The translations under genes and the position numbers were made by a program. Below, piece after piece: positions 45,180-54,543 of a stretch of DNA of 64,000 nt; the stretch's first letter is position 1, and every line of letters starts with the position of its first letter. The stretch comes from Marinobacter sp. es.042. Its GTDB lineage: Bacteria; Pseudomonadota; Gammaproteobacteria; Pseudomonadales; Oleiphilaceae. The notes below the pieces were generated by a model. It had not been told where the DNA came from and ran no database searches. It saw nothing but the letters and a program-made list of their open reading frames with translations. The stretch is taken from contig NZ_LT897781.1 in NCBI RefSeq assembly GCF_900188315.1, positions 744,001 through 808,000 on the forward strand, in the 5' to 3' direction.

Positions 45180-48100
45180 TTAGTTACTCCCGGCCTTTTT
45201 GGCCTCTTCCGCGGCCTTCTGGCGCTTGCGGACTTCTCTTGGATCATTGTAAGCGCGGCCCGGTGTTACAGGAACGTCGACTGCCGGTGCATCGGAAGGC
45301 TTTTCCTTGGCCGTTGCCTCAGGAGCGGAAGGCGTCTCTTCCTTCACTGGCTCTGCGGTTTTGGGCTCAACTTTTTCGGGCTCGGCTTTCTTGGGCTCGG
45401 CCTTCTCGGGGCTGGCCTGCGCTACTTCCGGCTGCTTTGGCTCCGGTTGAGCCTCGGGAGCCTTACGCTCTGATGCTACCTTTTCCTCCGCTGGCTTTTC
45501 GGCCTTCTCGGGTTGTGGTGCCTCCTCCGGTTCTACCTTGGCGGCTGGCGCTTCCTTGGGCTTTGCCGGCTGCTTCTTCGCCCGCGGCGCTTGTTCACCG
45601 TCGGCCGTGGCCCTGGACTCCGGCTTTGGCCTCGGAGCTGCCTCTTTTTTCTCGGGAGCCTGCTCAGTCACCGGCTTTGGCTCACCAGTGGCCTCGGTGG
45701 TTTTGGCAGGCTCTTTGTCTTTGGCTGCGCCTTGAGCCTGCTCGGTAACGTTTCCGCTGTTTCCCTCAGGCTTCTCAAGGGGTTCGGAGCTTTGTTCAGC
45801 CCTGGCGGGCTCGGCTTTTTCAGGTTTCGCTTGAACAGCTTCCTGCTTTTCAACCGAGCTGTCTGCAGCGGGTTTTGTTTCCACTACTGGTTTAGCTTCC
45901 GGCTTGCTCTCAGACGGCGCTTTGTCTGCCGATGCCTTTTCGGGCTTCTGCTCTTTTGCCGGCTCTTTCTGAGCAGCTTCCGGTTTCGGTGCTTCGCTGG
46001 CCGTCGGCGCAGTCTCGGCCCTGGTTTCGGGCTTGTCAGGCGCTTTGTTGACGGTTTCCTTTACCTGCTCGGCTTTCACTTCGGGTTTGGCATCGTCACG
46101 ACCGTTTTCCGGCTGCGTGTCCTTCTGATGCTTCTCGCTACGCGCGGCTTTTCGATCAGCCGGAGAGGACGCGGGTGCTTCAGACGGAGAGCCGTCGCGG
46201 TTGCGCTGGCGACGTGGCTTTCTGCGTTTCTCTTCTGAACCGGTCTTGTCCGCTGGACCGGGCTTGGCTGCATTATCCTGCGGGCCCTGATCCTTCTGGT
46301 CCTTCTGCTCGCGATTATCCTTCGGGTCCCGCTGGGGCCTGTTGCGGCTGCGGCCCTGGTTGTCGCGACGGTTGTCACGGCGATTTTCAGAGCCTTTGTT
46401 ATCGGCGCTCTTGTTGTCGCCTCCGCGATTATCCTGGCCTTTGTTTTCGGGTGCCTGGCGATTCTGGTTGCCACGGTTCTGGTCGTCGCTGCGGTTGCGG
46501 CCGCGTCCACGGTTGTCGTCACCACGGCCCTGCTGGCCGCCCTGGCGACGTTCGTTGCCACTGCGGGCGCCACCTGCACGCTGGTCATCGCCACGGGCTA
46601 CCCGGGATTTGCGACGGTCCTGACGGCCCTGGTTGCGACGATCTTCGCGTTGGCTCTGGCTCTGCTCGCGATTCTCGACTTTCTGTTCTTCCTCGCCACT
46701 GAAGAAACCAGCGATCTTGCGTCCGAGCCGGCGGAAGAGGCCTTCTTCCTGCTCAGTGGTTTCATCAGCCTTCGGTGCGGCCGGGGCAGGCGCGGGCGCG
46801 GGTGCGGGTGCGCTCGGCCGGATCGCTTTTACCGCAGCCTGTTCGCGTACCGGCTTCTCAGGGGTCGGCGCCTCGAAGATTTCTTCTTCACGCTCGCTGT
46901 ACTCCTGTGCCACCTGATGGCTGGAAATGTGCTCGGGCGTTGTTTCATCCTGACGCATCCGGATGATCTCGAAATGCGGTGTCTCCATATGCGGAACCGG
47001 CACCACGACAACGCTAACTTCCTGGCGGGCTTCAATGTCGGCCAGCTGCTTGCGCTTTTCGTTGAGCAGGAAAGTGGCGACGGAAACCGGCACAACGGCT
47101 CGTACTTCGCCGGTCTTGTCCTTTGACGATTCCTCGTAGATCAGGCGCATGATGCTCAGGGCGAGGGACTCGATGCCGCGAATGGTGCCCTGACCTTCAC
47201 ATCGGGGGCACACTTCGCTGCGAGTCTCTCCCAGGGACGGCCGCAGGCGCTGACGGGACATTTCCAGCAGGCCGAAGCGGGAGATCTTGCCCACCTGAAC
47301 CCGGGCCCGGTCGATTTCCAGGGCCTCACGCATCTTCTGTTCAACTTCCCGCTGGTGCTTGGCTGGCGTCATGTCGATAAAGTCGATGACAATCAGTCCG
47401 CCCATGTCACGCAGGCGCAGCTGGCGGGCGATTTCCTCTGCCGCTTCCAGGTTGGTCTGGAGCGCGGTTTCCTCGATATCCTGGCCTTTTGTGGCGCGGG
47501 AAGAGTTGATGTCGATGGAAACCAGGGCCTCGGTCGGGTCAATCACGATGGAGCCGCCGGAGGGCAGTTTCACTTCCCGCTGGAAGGCGGTTTCGATCTG
47601 GCCTTCGATCTGATAGCGGCTGAACAGGGGGATTTCATCCTTGTACAGCTTGATCTTGTTTTCGAAGGTGGGCATGACCGCACGAACGAAATTCAGGACG
47701 TCCTCATAGACGCCATTGGCGTCAATGAGAACCTCGCCGATGTCCTGGCGAAGGTAGTCACGAACCGCACGGATTATAACGTTGCTTTCCTGGTGAATCA
47801 GGAAGGGGGCCTTGCGCTCGCCGGCGGCCTGAGTGATGGCCTCCCAGAATTGCACCAGGTAGTCCAGATCCCACTGAAGTTCTTCAGTGGTACGGCCGAT
47901 GCCGGCGGTACGAACGATGATGCCCATGGATTTCGGCACCTGAACATCGTTCATCGCTTCTTTGAGCTGCGCCCGCTCATCGCCCTCAATGCGACGGGAG
48001 ATGCCGCCAGCACGGGGGTTGTTGGGCATGAGTACCAGATAGCGACCTGCCAGGGAGATAAACGTGGTCAGGGCTGCGCCCTTGTTGCCACGCTCTTCCT

Positions 48101-48419
48101 TGTCGACCTGCACAATCACTTCCTGGCCTTCGGAAACAACGTCCTTGATGTTGATTTTGCCTTCGATCTGGCCGGGCGACTTCTTAAAGTATTCCTTGGA
48201 AATTTCCTTCAAAGGCAGAAAGCCGTGGCGCTCGGCGCCGAAATCCACAAACGCGGCCTCGAGACTGGGCTCGACCCGGGTAATGCGGCCCTTGTAGATA
48301 TTGGCTTTCTTCTGCTCGCGGGAGCTGGATTCGATATCAAGGTCGAATAGACGCTGGCCGTCAACCAGGGCGACGCGCAACTCTTCGGGATGAGTTGCAT
48401 TGATAAGCATTCTTTTCAT
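45180..48419 (-). CDS. rne: Ribonuclease E
   Basis: Main endoribonuclease of RNA decay and processing and scaffold of the degradosome, held at the inner membrane. The catalytic half (about 1-510) is canonical: [13 protein letters not shown], an S1 domain (about 37-120), DNase-like active-site Asp303 (SIDINSSRA) and Asp346 (VIDFIDM), and the Zn-link Cys404/Cys407 (CPRC). The C-terminal half (to 1079) is disordered: an Arg/Asn/Gln/Gly-rich RNA-binding stretch (about 600-740), then long Glu/Lys/Pro/Ala-rich low-complexity sequence. Start chosen at MKRMLIN (48419); 18 extra codons upstream are not family-like. Confidence 0.96.
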   Translation of the reverse strand: MKRMLINATHPEELRVALVDGQRLFDLDIESSSREQKKANIYKGRITRVEPSLEAAFVDFGAERHGFLPLKEISKEYFKKSPGQIEGKINIKDVVSEGQEVIVQVDKEERGNKGAALTTFISLAGRYLVLMPNNPRAGGISRRIEGDERAQLKEAMNDVQVPKSMGIIVRTAGIGRTTEELQWDLDYLVQFWEAITQAAGERKAPFLIHQESNVIIRAVRDYLRQDIGEVLIDANGVYEDVLNFVRAVMPTFENKIKLYKDEIPLFSRYQIEGQIETAFQREVKLPSGGSIVIDPTEALVSIDINSSRATKGQDIEETALQTNLEAAEEIARQLRLRDMGGLIVIDFIDMTPAKHQREVEQKMREALEIDRARVQVGKISRFGLLEMSRQRLRPSLGETRSEVCPRCEGQGTIRGIESLALSIMRLIYEESSKDKTGEVRAVVPVSVATFLLNEKRKQLADIEARQEVSVVVVPVPHMETPHFEIIRMRQDETTPEHISSHQVAQEYSEREEEIFEAPTPEKPVREQAAVKAIRPSAPAPAPAPAPAAPKADETTEQEEGLFRRLGRKIAGFFSGEEEQKVENREQSQSQREDRRNQGRQDRRKSRVARGDDQRAGGARSGNERRQGGQQGRGDDNRGRGRNRSDDQNRGNQNRQAPENKGQDNRGGDNKSADNKGSENRRDNRRDNQGRSRNRPQRDPKDNREQKDQKDQGPQDNAAKPGPADKTGSEEKRRKPRRQRNRDGSPSEAPASSPADRKAARSEKHQKDTQPENGRDDAKPEVKAEQVKETVNKAPDKPETRAETAPTASEAPKPEAAQKEPAKEQKPEKASADKAPSESKPEAKPVVETKPAADSSVEKQEAVQAKPEKAEPARAEQSSEPLEKPEGNSGNVTEQAQGAAKDKEPAKTTEATGEPKPVTEQAPEKKEAAPRPKPESRATADGEQAPRAKKQPAKPKEAPAAKVEPEEAPQPEKAEKPAEEKVASERKAPEAQPEPKQPEVAQASPEKAEPKKAEPEKVEPKTAEPVKEETPSAPEATAKEKPSDAPAVDVPVTPGRAYNDPREVRKRQKAAEEAKKAGSN

Positions 48420-48947
48420 GGAAAGAAAGAGTTCCTGTCGTTTAATTTGACAGAAAACCGGAGGGGATCGCATCAGCGAAACAGGATGTGCGTGCCGCGG
48501 GCCCTGTTACATCAAGGGCGGACCGGCGGCCAGACGAATCAGACCCTTCTGGGGTTTGATCCTTTCGGTCTGAGACCAACGCCGACGATCCGGCTGCCTG
48601 TGGGCAGGGAGAGGTCGTGTAAGGTTCGTGTCTGTTGACGCATGTCATCCGTTTTCAGGTTCACTCAGGTGCCTGGGTCTCACGTCGTATTCGTATGCTG
48701 GACGGCCCGGCCCTGGGTGGCAGTGATTCTTCGCGATGTCGCCCGCGGTTTTCCGCGCGGTTTTTCTCTCTCCCGGGTACAGGATGCAGCCTTTCGAAGA
48801 TCTGTCCTGGTCCTCCGGGAGTATTTCTCGCGCCGTTCCCGGTAGTGATTGGGTGCACGGCGTTCAAACTCTCGAATAGTGTCGGTATACTTCTGCCGCT
48901 CCGGCTTCTGACTTGAGTTGGTCAGGCCGTAGACAAACGGCAAAGCA
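48420..48947 (-). promoter_or_regulatory. Long rne 5' leader
   Basis: About 525 bases without a gene between rne and its predicted promoter. On the rne strand, TCAGACC...GGTCTGA (48573-48539) can form a 7-base stem. E. coli rne has a 361-base leader with hairpins that RNase E uses for autoregulation; a similar role is inferred here from position and length only. No small ORF stands out. Confidence 0.5.
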
Positions 48948-48953
48948 CGCAGG

Positions 48954-48982
48954 AATATAACAGTATTCATGCAGCCGTTCAA
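48954..48982 (-). promoter_or_regulatory. Predicted rne promoter
   Basis: On the minus strand TTGAAC (48982-48977), a 17-base spacer and TATATT (48959-48954). This is the best match in the rne/rluC gap and lies very close to the rluC start, so the two promoters probably overlap. Confidence 0.5.
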
Positions 48983-49014
48983 TCCTGCAGTCACTCCAGT
49001 AGCCAAGGAACTTC

Positions 49015-50073
49015 ATGTCTCGAAAGTCTGCGAGCAGAAAGCCAGCCCAACCGCGGCCTGAGAGGGCAAAAAAAACCAGCAGGGCCGGCATTGAGAGTCA
49101 GGCTGTTCGTGGAGAAGTCCGTCAGGGCGTCCAGTGGGTTACCGTGGACGAAGACAACGATGGTCAGAGGGTGGATAACTTCCTTCTTGCCCAGCTTCGC
49201 GGTGTGCCCAAGAGCATTATTTATCGTGTCATCCGCAAGGGCGAGGTTCGGGTTAATAAAGGACGGGTCAAGCCGGATTCCCGGGTGAGAACTGGTGATC
49301 AGGTGCGTATTCCACCGATCACCCGAAAGGAAAAGCCGGATCAGGTGGCGCCCGGCACCCGGGTGCAGGGCGTGATGGAATCCGCGGTTGTTTTCGAGAA
49401 CGAGCAGATGCTGGTGGTCAACAAACCGTCCGGTATCGCCGTACACGGCGGCAGCGGCCTGAGTTTCGGGTTGATCGAGGTGCTTCGTTCCGCTCGCCCG
49501 ACGGCAAAGTTTCTGGAGCTCGTTCACCGTCTGGATCGGGATACGTCCGGACTGATTATGGTGGCCAAGAAGCGTTCGGCGCTTAGGTATCTTCAGGATG
49601 AGCTGCGGCAGAAACGAATCCGCAAGCATTACCATGCGCTGGTCTCCGGCGACTGGCCGGCCAGCGTCGACCGGGTGGATGTGCCTCTGCTGCGCTACGA
49701 GATGCCCAATGGCGAGCGTCGGGTGAAGGTTGACGCTGCCGGCAAGGCCTCGCTGACGACATTCCGCTGCCTCGAGCATTACGCGGGCTACAGCCTTGTC
49801 GAGGCGTCGCCAATTACCGGTCGTACGCACCAGATCCGCGTGCACAGCGCCTGGGCTGGTCATCCGATTGCGGGTGACGACAAGTATATGGATGATGTCA
49901 GCCTCAAGGCGTTCCGGTCCATTGGCGGGCAACGGCTGATGCTGCATGCGCGGGCCCTGGAGTTTACCTTGCCGGTCTCGGGTGAGGCTATGCGCCTTGA
50001 GGCGCCTTACGACGATGCATTCAATGACGTGCTCAGGAAACTTTCCGGGCGTCTTAAAGGAAACGATCAATGA
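49015..50073 (+). CDS. rluC: 23S rRNA pseudouridine synthase RluC
   Basis: Makes pseudouridines 955, 2504 and 2580 of 23S rRNA. The 352-residue protein has a basic N-terminal tail (1-28), an S4 RNA-binding domain (about 50-100; GQRVDNFLLAQLRGVPKSIIYRVIRKGEVRVN), and a RluA-family catalytic domain with Asp174 in HRLDRDTSG. The position divergent from rne is the same as in E. coli and Pseudomonas and supports RluC over RluA/RluD. It overlaps the next gene by 4 bases. Confidence 0.94.
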   Translation: MSRKSASRKPAQPRPERAKKTSRAGIESQAVRGEVRQGVQWVTVDEDNDGQRVDNFLLAQLRGVPKSIIYRVIRKGEVRVNKGRVKPDSRVRTGDQVRIPPITRKEKPDQVAPGTRVQGVMESAVVFENEQMLVVNKPSGIAVHGGSGLSFGLIEVLRSARPTAKFLELVHRLDRDTSGLIMVAKKRSALRYLQDELRQKRIRKHYHALVSGDWPASVDRVDVPLLRYEMPNGERRVKVDAAGKASLTTFRCLEHYAGYSLVEASPITGRTHQIRVHSAWAGHPIAGDDKYMDDVSLKAFRSIGGQRLMLHARALEFTLPVSGEAMRLEAPYDDAFNDVLRKLSGRLKGNDQ

Positions 50074-50717
50074 ACGTCAGAGTAGTAATTTTTGACTGGG
50101 ACGGGACCCTGGTGGACTCGGTTGAGCATATTGCTGACAGCCTGCATCAGGCGGCAACCGAGCTGGGCTTTCCGGCCCTGGAGCGTGAGGCGTACCGGGA
50201 TATTATCGGGCTTGGCATGGTCGAGGCGTTGGAGAAGCTTTATCCCGGTATCAGTCGGGAAGAAATGAACAGGATTCGCGACGGATACGGGCGCTATTTC
50301 TTCAGCAAGGTGACAACGCCGCAAAACGTGTTTGACGGTATGGCCGATGTGGTCGCGGATCTGCGAGGATCCGGTCGCAGTTGTTCCGTGGCAACCGGCA
50401 AGAGTCGGCGCGGGCTGGACTTTGCGCTGGCTTCCAGCGGTCTAGGCGACCACTTCGAGATCACCCGTTGTGCCGATGAGACACGCTCCAAGCCCGACCC
50501 CGCCATGCTTGAGGAGATTCTTCGTTTCTATCGCATTGAGCCCGAAGAGGCGGTGATGGTTGGCGATACCCGATACGACCTTGATATGGCCCGGCGTATC
50601 GGCATGCCCTCCATCGGCGTTGAGTGGGGTGTGCACAAGCGGGATGTGTTGGGTGAATATTCGCCCCATGCCATTGTTGAATCCGTGCCAGACCTCCGGC
50701 GGGTGCTGGGGCTGTGA
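50070..50717 (+). CDS. HAD-superfamily hydrolase (phosphoglycolate phosphatase-like)
   Basis: Predicted HAD-IA phosphatase. Motif I is FDWDGTLVDS with nucleophile Asp near residue 9, motif II is ATGKSRRG, and motifs III/IV are SKPDPAMLEE and VMVGDTRYDLDMA. The 215-residue length and small cap domain resemble Gph, but the position after rluC marks the Pseudomonas PA2974 type, whose substrate is not known to me. Start codon overlaps the rluC stop (ATGA). Confidence 0.9.
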   Translation: MNVRVVIFDWDGTLVDSVEHIADSLHQAATELGFPALEREAYRDIIGLGMVEALEKLYPGISREEMNRIRDGYGRYFFSKVTTPQNVFDGMADVVADLRGSGRSCSVATGKSRRGLDFALASSGLGDHFEITRCADETRSKPDPAMLEEILRFYRIEPEEAVMVGDTRYDLDMARRIGMPSIGVEWGVHKRDVLGEYSPHAIVESVPDLRRVLGL

Positions 50718-50756
50718 ACAGACCGAATTCATTGACGTTGCTGACAGGATGCGCAC

Positions 50757-51800
50757 ATGAGTGACTGGGAATCTGACAAGTCTGCCGATTGGGGTGACAA
50801 ACCGGTGGAGCCTGAAAAAGAAAGTAAGCCGTTTTTCGGGCGCAAGTCACCGAAGCTTCCGCCCGAGTCCGGACGTGACTGGAAGCTCATCGAAAAACTC
50901 GTCATGTCGCTGCAGTCTGAGCAGCGCAAGAGCCGGCGCTGGGGTATCTTTTTCAAGTTCCTGACGTTTGGTTACCTGATTGCCTTGCTGTTTTTGATCA
51001 AGTTTCCCCTGGGCGATTCGCTGGAGGGTGTAACCGGCAAGCACACGGCTCTGGTAGAAATAAACGGTCCGATCGCTGCCGACGAGCTGGCCAGTGCAGA
51101 CAATATTGTAGGTTCTCTGCGAACAGCCTTCGAAGAGCCAAACTCGGTAGCCGTGATTCTTCGCATCAACAGCCCGGGTGGCAGCCCGGTGCAGTCCGGG
51201 TATGTCTACGATGAGATCAAGCGCCTGCGGGAGGAATACCCCGAGAAAAAGGTCTACGCCGTGATCTCGGATATCGGCGCTTCCGGGGCCTATTACATTG
51301 CTGCGGCCGCGGATGAAATCTACGCCAACCGGGCCAGCCTTGTCGGCTCGATTGGGGTGGTGGCCGGTGGTTTCGGCTTTACCGAGGTTATGGAGAAGAT
51401 CGGCGTGGATCGCCGTCTCTACACGGCCGGTGAGAACAAGGCGTTCCTTGATCCGTTTTCGCCGGAGCAGGAAGAGGAAGTCACTTTCTGGCAGAGTGTC
51501 CTGGAAAACACCCACCAGCAGTTTATCGAAGCGGTCAAGCAAGGGCGTGGTGATCGCCTGGCGGATGATGAGCGTCTGTTCAGCGGGCTGGTCTGGAGTG
51601 GCGAGCAGGCCGTTGAGCTTGGCCTGGCTGATGGGCTCGGCAGCGCATCACACGTTGCCAGGCAGATCATAGGTCAGGAGGAACTGGTGGACTACAGCCG
51701 TCGCAAATCGCCGTTCCAGGATATTGTTGATCAGCTTGGCGTCGCCTTTGGCGAGGGTTTTGCCAGTCAACTGGTCGAGTCCCGGCTCGAGCTTCGGTAA
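50757..51800 (+). CDS. S49-family signal peptide peptidase (SppA-like)
   Basis: Predicted membrane-bound serine protease that cleaves leftover signal peptides. The 347-residue short form has an acidic/polar cytoplasmic N-terminus, one membrane helix (about 66-86), and a single protease domain with nucleophile Ser176 in DIGASGAYYIA; Lys228 (TAGENKAF) is the likely general base. INSPGGSP marks the oxyanion region. This matches the half-size SppA of Gram-positives and Pseudomonas rather than the 618-residue E. coli enzyme. The stop is 5 bases from the convergent yceF stop. Confidence 0.92.
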   Translation: MSDWESDKSADWGDKPVEPEKESKPFFGRKSPKLPPESGRDWKLIEKLVMSLQSEQRKSRRWGIFFKFLTFGYLIALLFLIKFPLGDSLEGVTGKHTALVEINGPIAADELASADNIVGSLRTAFEEPNSVAVILRINSPGGSPVQSGYVYDEIKRLREEYPEKKVYAVISDIGASGAYYIAAAADEIYANRASLVGSIGVVAGGFGFTEVMEKIGVDRRLYTAGENKAFLDPFSPEQEEEVTFWQSVLENTHQQFIEAVKQGRGDRLADDERLFSGLVWSGEQAVELGLADGLGSASHVARQIIGQEELVDYSRRKSPFQDIVDQLGVAFGEGFASQLVESRLELR

Positions 51801-51804
51801 TGCC

Positions 51805-52413
51805 TTATGAGGCAGGCCGGTTTTCCAGCAGGGGATTCCGGCCCCATTGCCTCAGCAGATCGTTCAGGGCAATAAGAGGAAGGCCCACCAGGCTGTTCGG
51901 GTCCCGGCCCTCAAGGGCCTCGAACAGAGTAATGCCGAGGCCTTCCATCTTGAAGCTGCCGGCGCAGTCGTAAGGTTTCTCCCGCAGTAGGTAGGCTTCT
52001 ATCTCCTCATCAGCCAGTTCCCGGAACCTGACGTTAAACGGCTCGCAAAGGCTGTCGATTTTGCCGGAATCGGAGTCGAGCAGCGCCAGGCCTGTAAGAA
52101 ACAGTACCCTGTGACCACTGCTCTGGCGTAACTGCTCTGTCGCCATTTCGTGGTTGCCGGGCTTGCTCAGTACCGAGCCGTCGGGCAGGCAGGCGACCTG
52201 GTCCGAGCCGATGATCCAGTGGCCGGGGAACCGGTCCGCCAATTCGCGGGCCTTGCTCTCGGCCAGACGTGTTGCCAGGGCCTCGCCGGCCTCGCCTTCA
52301 TTGGGTGATTCGTCGATATCCGGGCTTGCGCAGGTGAACGGCAAGCCAAGCCGCTCCAGGAGCGCTCTCCGGTACGGTGATGAAGACGCCAGTAAAAGCG
52401 GTTTTGGGGGCAT
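51805..52413 (-). CDS. Maf-family m7GTP pyrophosphatase YceF
   Basis: Predicted house-cleaning nucleotide pyrophosphatase. The 202-residue protein has LLLASSSPYRRALLERLGLPF at the N-terminus, then ESKARELADRFPGHWIIGSDQV and YDCAGSFKMEGLGITLFE. The YceF subfamily (7-methyl-GTP) is favoured by these motifs and by its place upstream of yceD-rpmF. It is divergent from yceD across 138 bases. Confidence 0.92.
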   Translation of the reverse strand: MPPKPLLLASSSPYRRALLERLGLPFTCASPDIDESPNEGEAGEALATRLAESKARELADRFPGHWIIGSDQVACLPDGSVLSKPGNHEMATEQLRQSSGHRVLFLTGLALLDSDSGKIDSLCEPFNVRFRELADEEIEAYLLREKPYDCAGSFKMEGLGITLFEALEGRDPNSLVGLPLIALNDLLRQWGRNPLLENRPAS

Positions 52414-52551
52414 TGATTGAGTCCTTTAAGTACCTGGCCGGTGCATCTGTTGTGCGATTATCGTAAATTACACCTATCTGCACTGGAACCCCCGTGAAAA
52501 AGCAACGAAGTCTTTGACAGCGGCCGGCTGCGCCCCTAAAATTGCGCGCCT

Positions 52552-53106
52552 ATGTCAAACGCGTCCAACGCCGAGTTGCCCAAATCTGTTGATCCTTACC
52601 GGTTAGCGGAACATAACAGCACACTGGAGGGAGTGATTCCCATCAGCGGGCTTGGCCGTTTTCGGGAATCCGTTCTCGGGTTTTCGGAAGGTGCTGCGTG
52701 CCGGGTCAAACTGTCTTTTTTTATGGATGGTGAGCGTCGTCGCGTTGTTTCGGGCGAGCTGGCGGCCCCGGTTGATCTGGAGTGTCAGCGGTGCATGGGC
52801 GCCATGAGCGTGACTCTGGTCTCCGAGTTCAAGCTGGGTCTTGTTACCAGTGACGAGCAGGCGCAACAGCTGCCGAAAGAGCTCGAGCCGTTTTTGACCG
52901 ATGATTTTACGGCGGACCTCTGGTCGATGGTGGAAGACGAGCTGTTGCTGGTTTTGCCGCCGTTTCCGCTTCACGAACGGGACCAGTGTCCTGCCCGGGA
53001 AGATCTGGAAGCCTACGAGCCTGACAGCTCCGGGGCAGAGCCGGTGAGAAAGTCGGGTGAGAATCCGTTCAGTGTCCTGGCGGATCTCAAGAAGACAAAG
53101 CATTAA
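52552..53106 (+). CDS. yceD: YceD/DUF177 protein
   Basis: The 184-residue DUF177-family protein is found next to rpmF in most bacteria and is linked to 23S rRNA or 50S maturation. The conserved core VDLECQRCMGAMSV (about 64-77) and the later LWSMVEDELLLVLPPFPLHERDQCP are clear. It is first in the yceD-rpmF-plsX run; rpmF follows after 100 bases. Confidence 0.9.
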   Translation: MSNASNAELPKSVDPYRLAEHNSTLEGVIPISGLGRFRESVLGFSEGAACRVKLSFFMDGERRRVVSGELAAPVDLECQRCMGAMSVTLVSEFKLGLVTSDEQAQQLPKELEPFLTDDFTADLWSMVEDELLLVLPPFPLHERDQCPAREDLEAYEPDSSGAEPVRKSGENPFSVLADLKKTKH

Positions 53107-53206
53107 CCGGGCGTGGGTCGTCCCTCGGGAGACCGGCGCACATTTAACGAACAGACGTTACTTATTCAGCAATACAAGTTTACGTTAACAGGTCAGGAGC
53201 ATAATC

Positions 53207-53386
53207 ATGGCTGTACAGCAAAACCGTAAGACCCGTTCCAAGCGTGGCATGCGCCGTTCACACGACGCCCTGAGCGCCGCTGCTCTGAGCACCGATGCGA
53301 CTACTGGTGAAGTTCATCGTCGTCACCACGTGTCTCCGGACGGCTTCTACCGCGGCAAGCAGGTAATCGAAGCACGCGACGAGTAA
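53207..53386 (+). CDS. rpmF: 50S ribosomal protein L32
   Basis: 59-residue ribosomal protein beginning [20 protein letters not shown], followed by a short loop and [23 protein letters not shown]. It has no cysteines, so it is the zinc-free (C-minus) form. CAGGAG lies 6 bases before the ATG. The gene is between yceD and plsX as in most Proteobacteria, linking ribosome and phospholipid synthesis genes. Confidence 0.98.
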   Translation: MAVQQNRKTRSKRGMRRSHDALSAAALSTDATTGEVHRRHHVSPDGFYRGKQVIEARDE

Positions 53387-53399
53387 TCTCGTTGCCGCT

Positions 53400-54431
53400 A
53401 TGCACCGTCCCGAATCGGATGGCAGAACGGTGAAGCCGGTCACCATCACGATTGATGCAATGAGTGGCGACCGCGGCGCTGCCGTCGTGGTTGCCGCATC
53501 GCTGCGGGCGGTGCGTGAAAACGAAGCCTTGAGCATCGTTCTGGTGGGAATCCGGAGCGAGCTTGAGGCTTTAGTGCGTGAGGGGCACGCCCGAATTCGC
53601 ATTGTCGAGGCGGCAGACGTTGTTCGGATGAACGAGCGCCCCTCCCACGCTCTCCGCCACAAGAAAAACTCTTCCATGGCCATCGCCCTGAGTCTTGTTC
53701 GCGATGGCGAAGCCCAAGGCTGTGTCAGTGCCGGTAACACCGGTGCATTAATGGCGTTCGGGCGCACTATTATCCGCATGTATCCGGGTATCGAGCGCCC
53801 GGCTATTGCCAAACTGATTCCCTCGCTCAGGGGGCGCTGTCACGTCCTTGATCTCGGCGCCAATGTCGACTCAACCGCCGAGAATCTCTATCAGTATGCC
53901 CTGATGGGGTCCCTGATGGCCTCTGCGATCTGCAGCCAGGCGGAACCAAGGGTCGCTCTTCTGAACGTCGGTGAGGAAGAGATAAAGGGCAATGAACAGG
54001 TCCGGCTGGCGTCTCATATGCTGGCCCAGTGCGATACCATCAACTACATCGGTTATGTGGAAGGTAGCGATCTGTTCCGGGACGTCGCCGATGTGGTCGT
54101 CTGTGATGGCTTTGTCGGCAATATAGCCCTGAAAACCGGCGAGGGTGTTGCCGGTCTCCTCATAGAGCTGATGGAGCAGGCCTTCACACGAAATCTCTAC
54201 GGCCGACTGGTCGGCCTGCTGGCTCGTCCGATTATTGGTCGGCTTCTGCAATTGATGGATCCTTCCCGACACAACGGTGCCAGTTTGCTCGGTCTCCAGG
54301 GCGTGGTGATCAAAAGTCATGGCAACGCCAACGAGCGGGCCATGTTGTCGGCCATTCGACAGGCCGTTCGGGAAGTTGAGCTGGAAGTACCCCGCCGTAT
54401 CAACGAGCGTCTCGACGATCTCATGCTTTGA
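53400..54431 (+). CDS. plsX: Phosphate acyltransferase PlsX
   Basis: Makes acyl-phosphate from acyl-ACP for phospholipid synthesis, at the inner face of the membrane. The 343-residue protein has the PlsX start TITIDAMSGDRGA (the usual GGD is SGD here), CVSAGNTGALMAFG, LDLGANVD, LLNVGEEEIKGNE, YVEGSDLF and VVCDGFVGNIALKTGEG. The ATG at 53400 is used; a GTG at 53430 (MKPVTITIDAM) is an alternative closer to other family starts. Confidence 0.95.
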   Translation: MHRPESDGRTVKPVTITIDAMSGDRGAAVVVAASLRAVRENEALSIVLVGIRSELEALVREGHARIRIVEAADVVRMNERPSHALRHKKNSSMAIALSLVRDGEAQGCVSAGNTGALMAFGRTIIRMYPGIERPAIAKLIPSLRGRCHVLDLGANVDSTAENLYQYALMGSLMASAICSQAEPRVALLNVGEEEIKGNEQVRLASHMLAQCDTINYIGYVEGSDLFRDVADVVVCDGFVGNIALKTGEGVAGLLIELMEQAFTRNLYGRLVGLLARPIIGRLLQLMDPSRHNGASLLGLQGVVIKSHGNANERAMLSAIRQAVREVELEVPRRINERLDDLML

Positions 54432-54543
54432 GTGCCTGAGACTAAAGTCTGTCCCGGTTTGGCCACGCATTCGCGGATAATTGGCCTAACTTGTACTATT
54501 GGCTAATCTCACGTAACCACCCAATGACGATAAGATCCCGCTT

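Noticed and set aside
45513..46702. Long antisense open frames opposite the rne C-terminal half
   Set aside because: They arise from the low-complexity, codon-biased rne sequence and have repetitive, implausible Arg/Cys/Leu/Phe-rich products.
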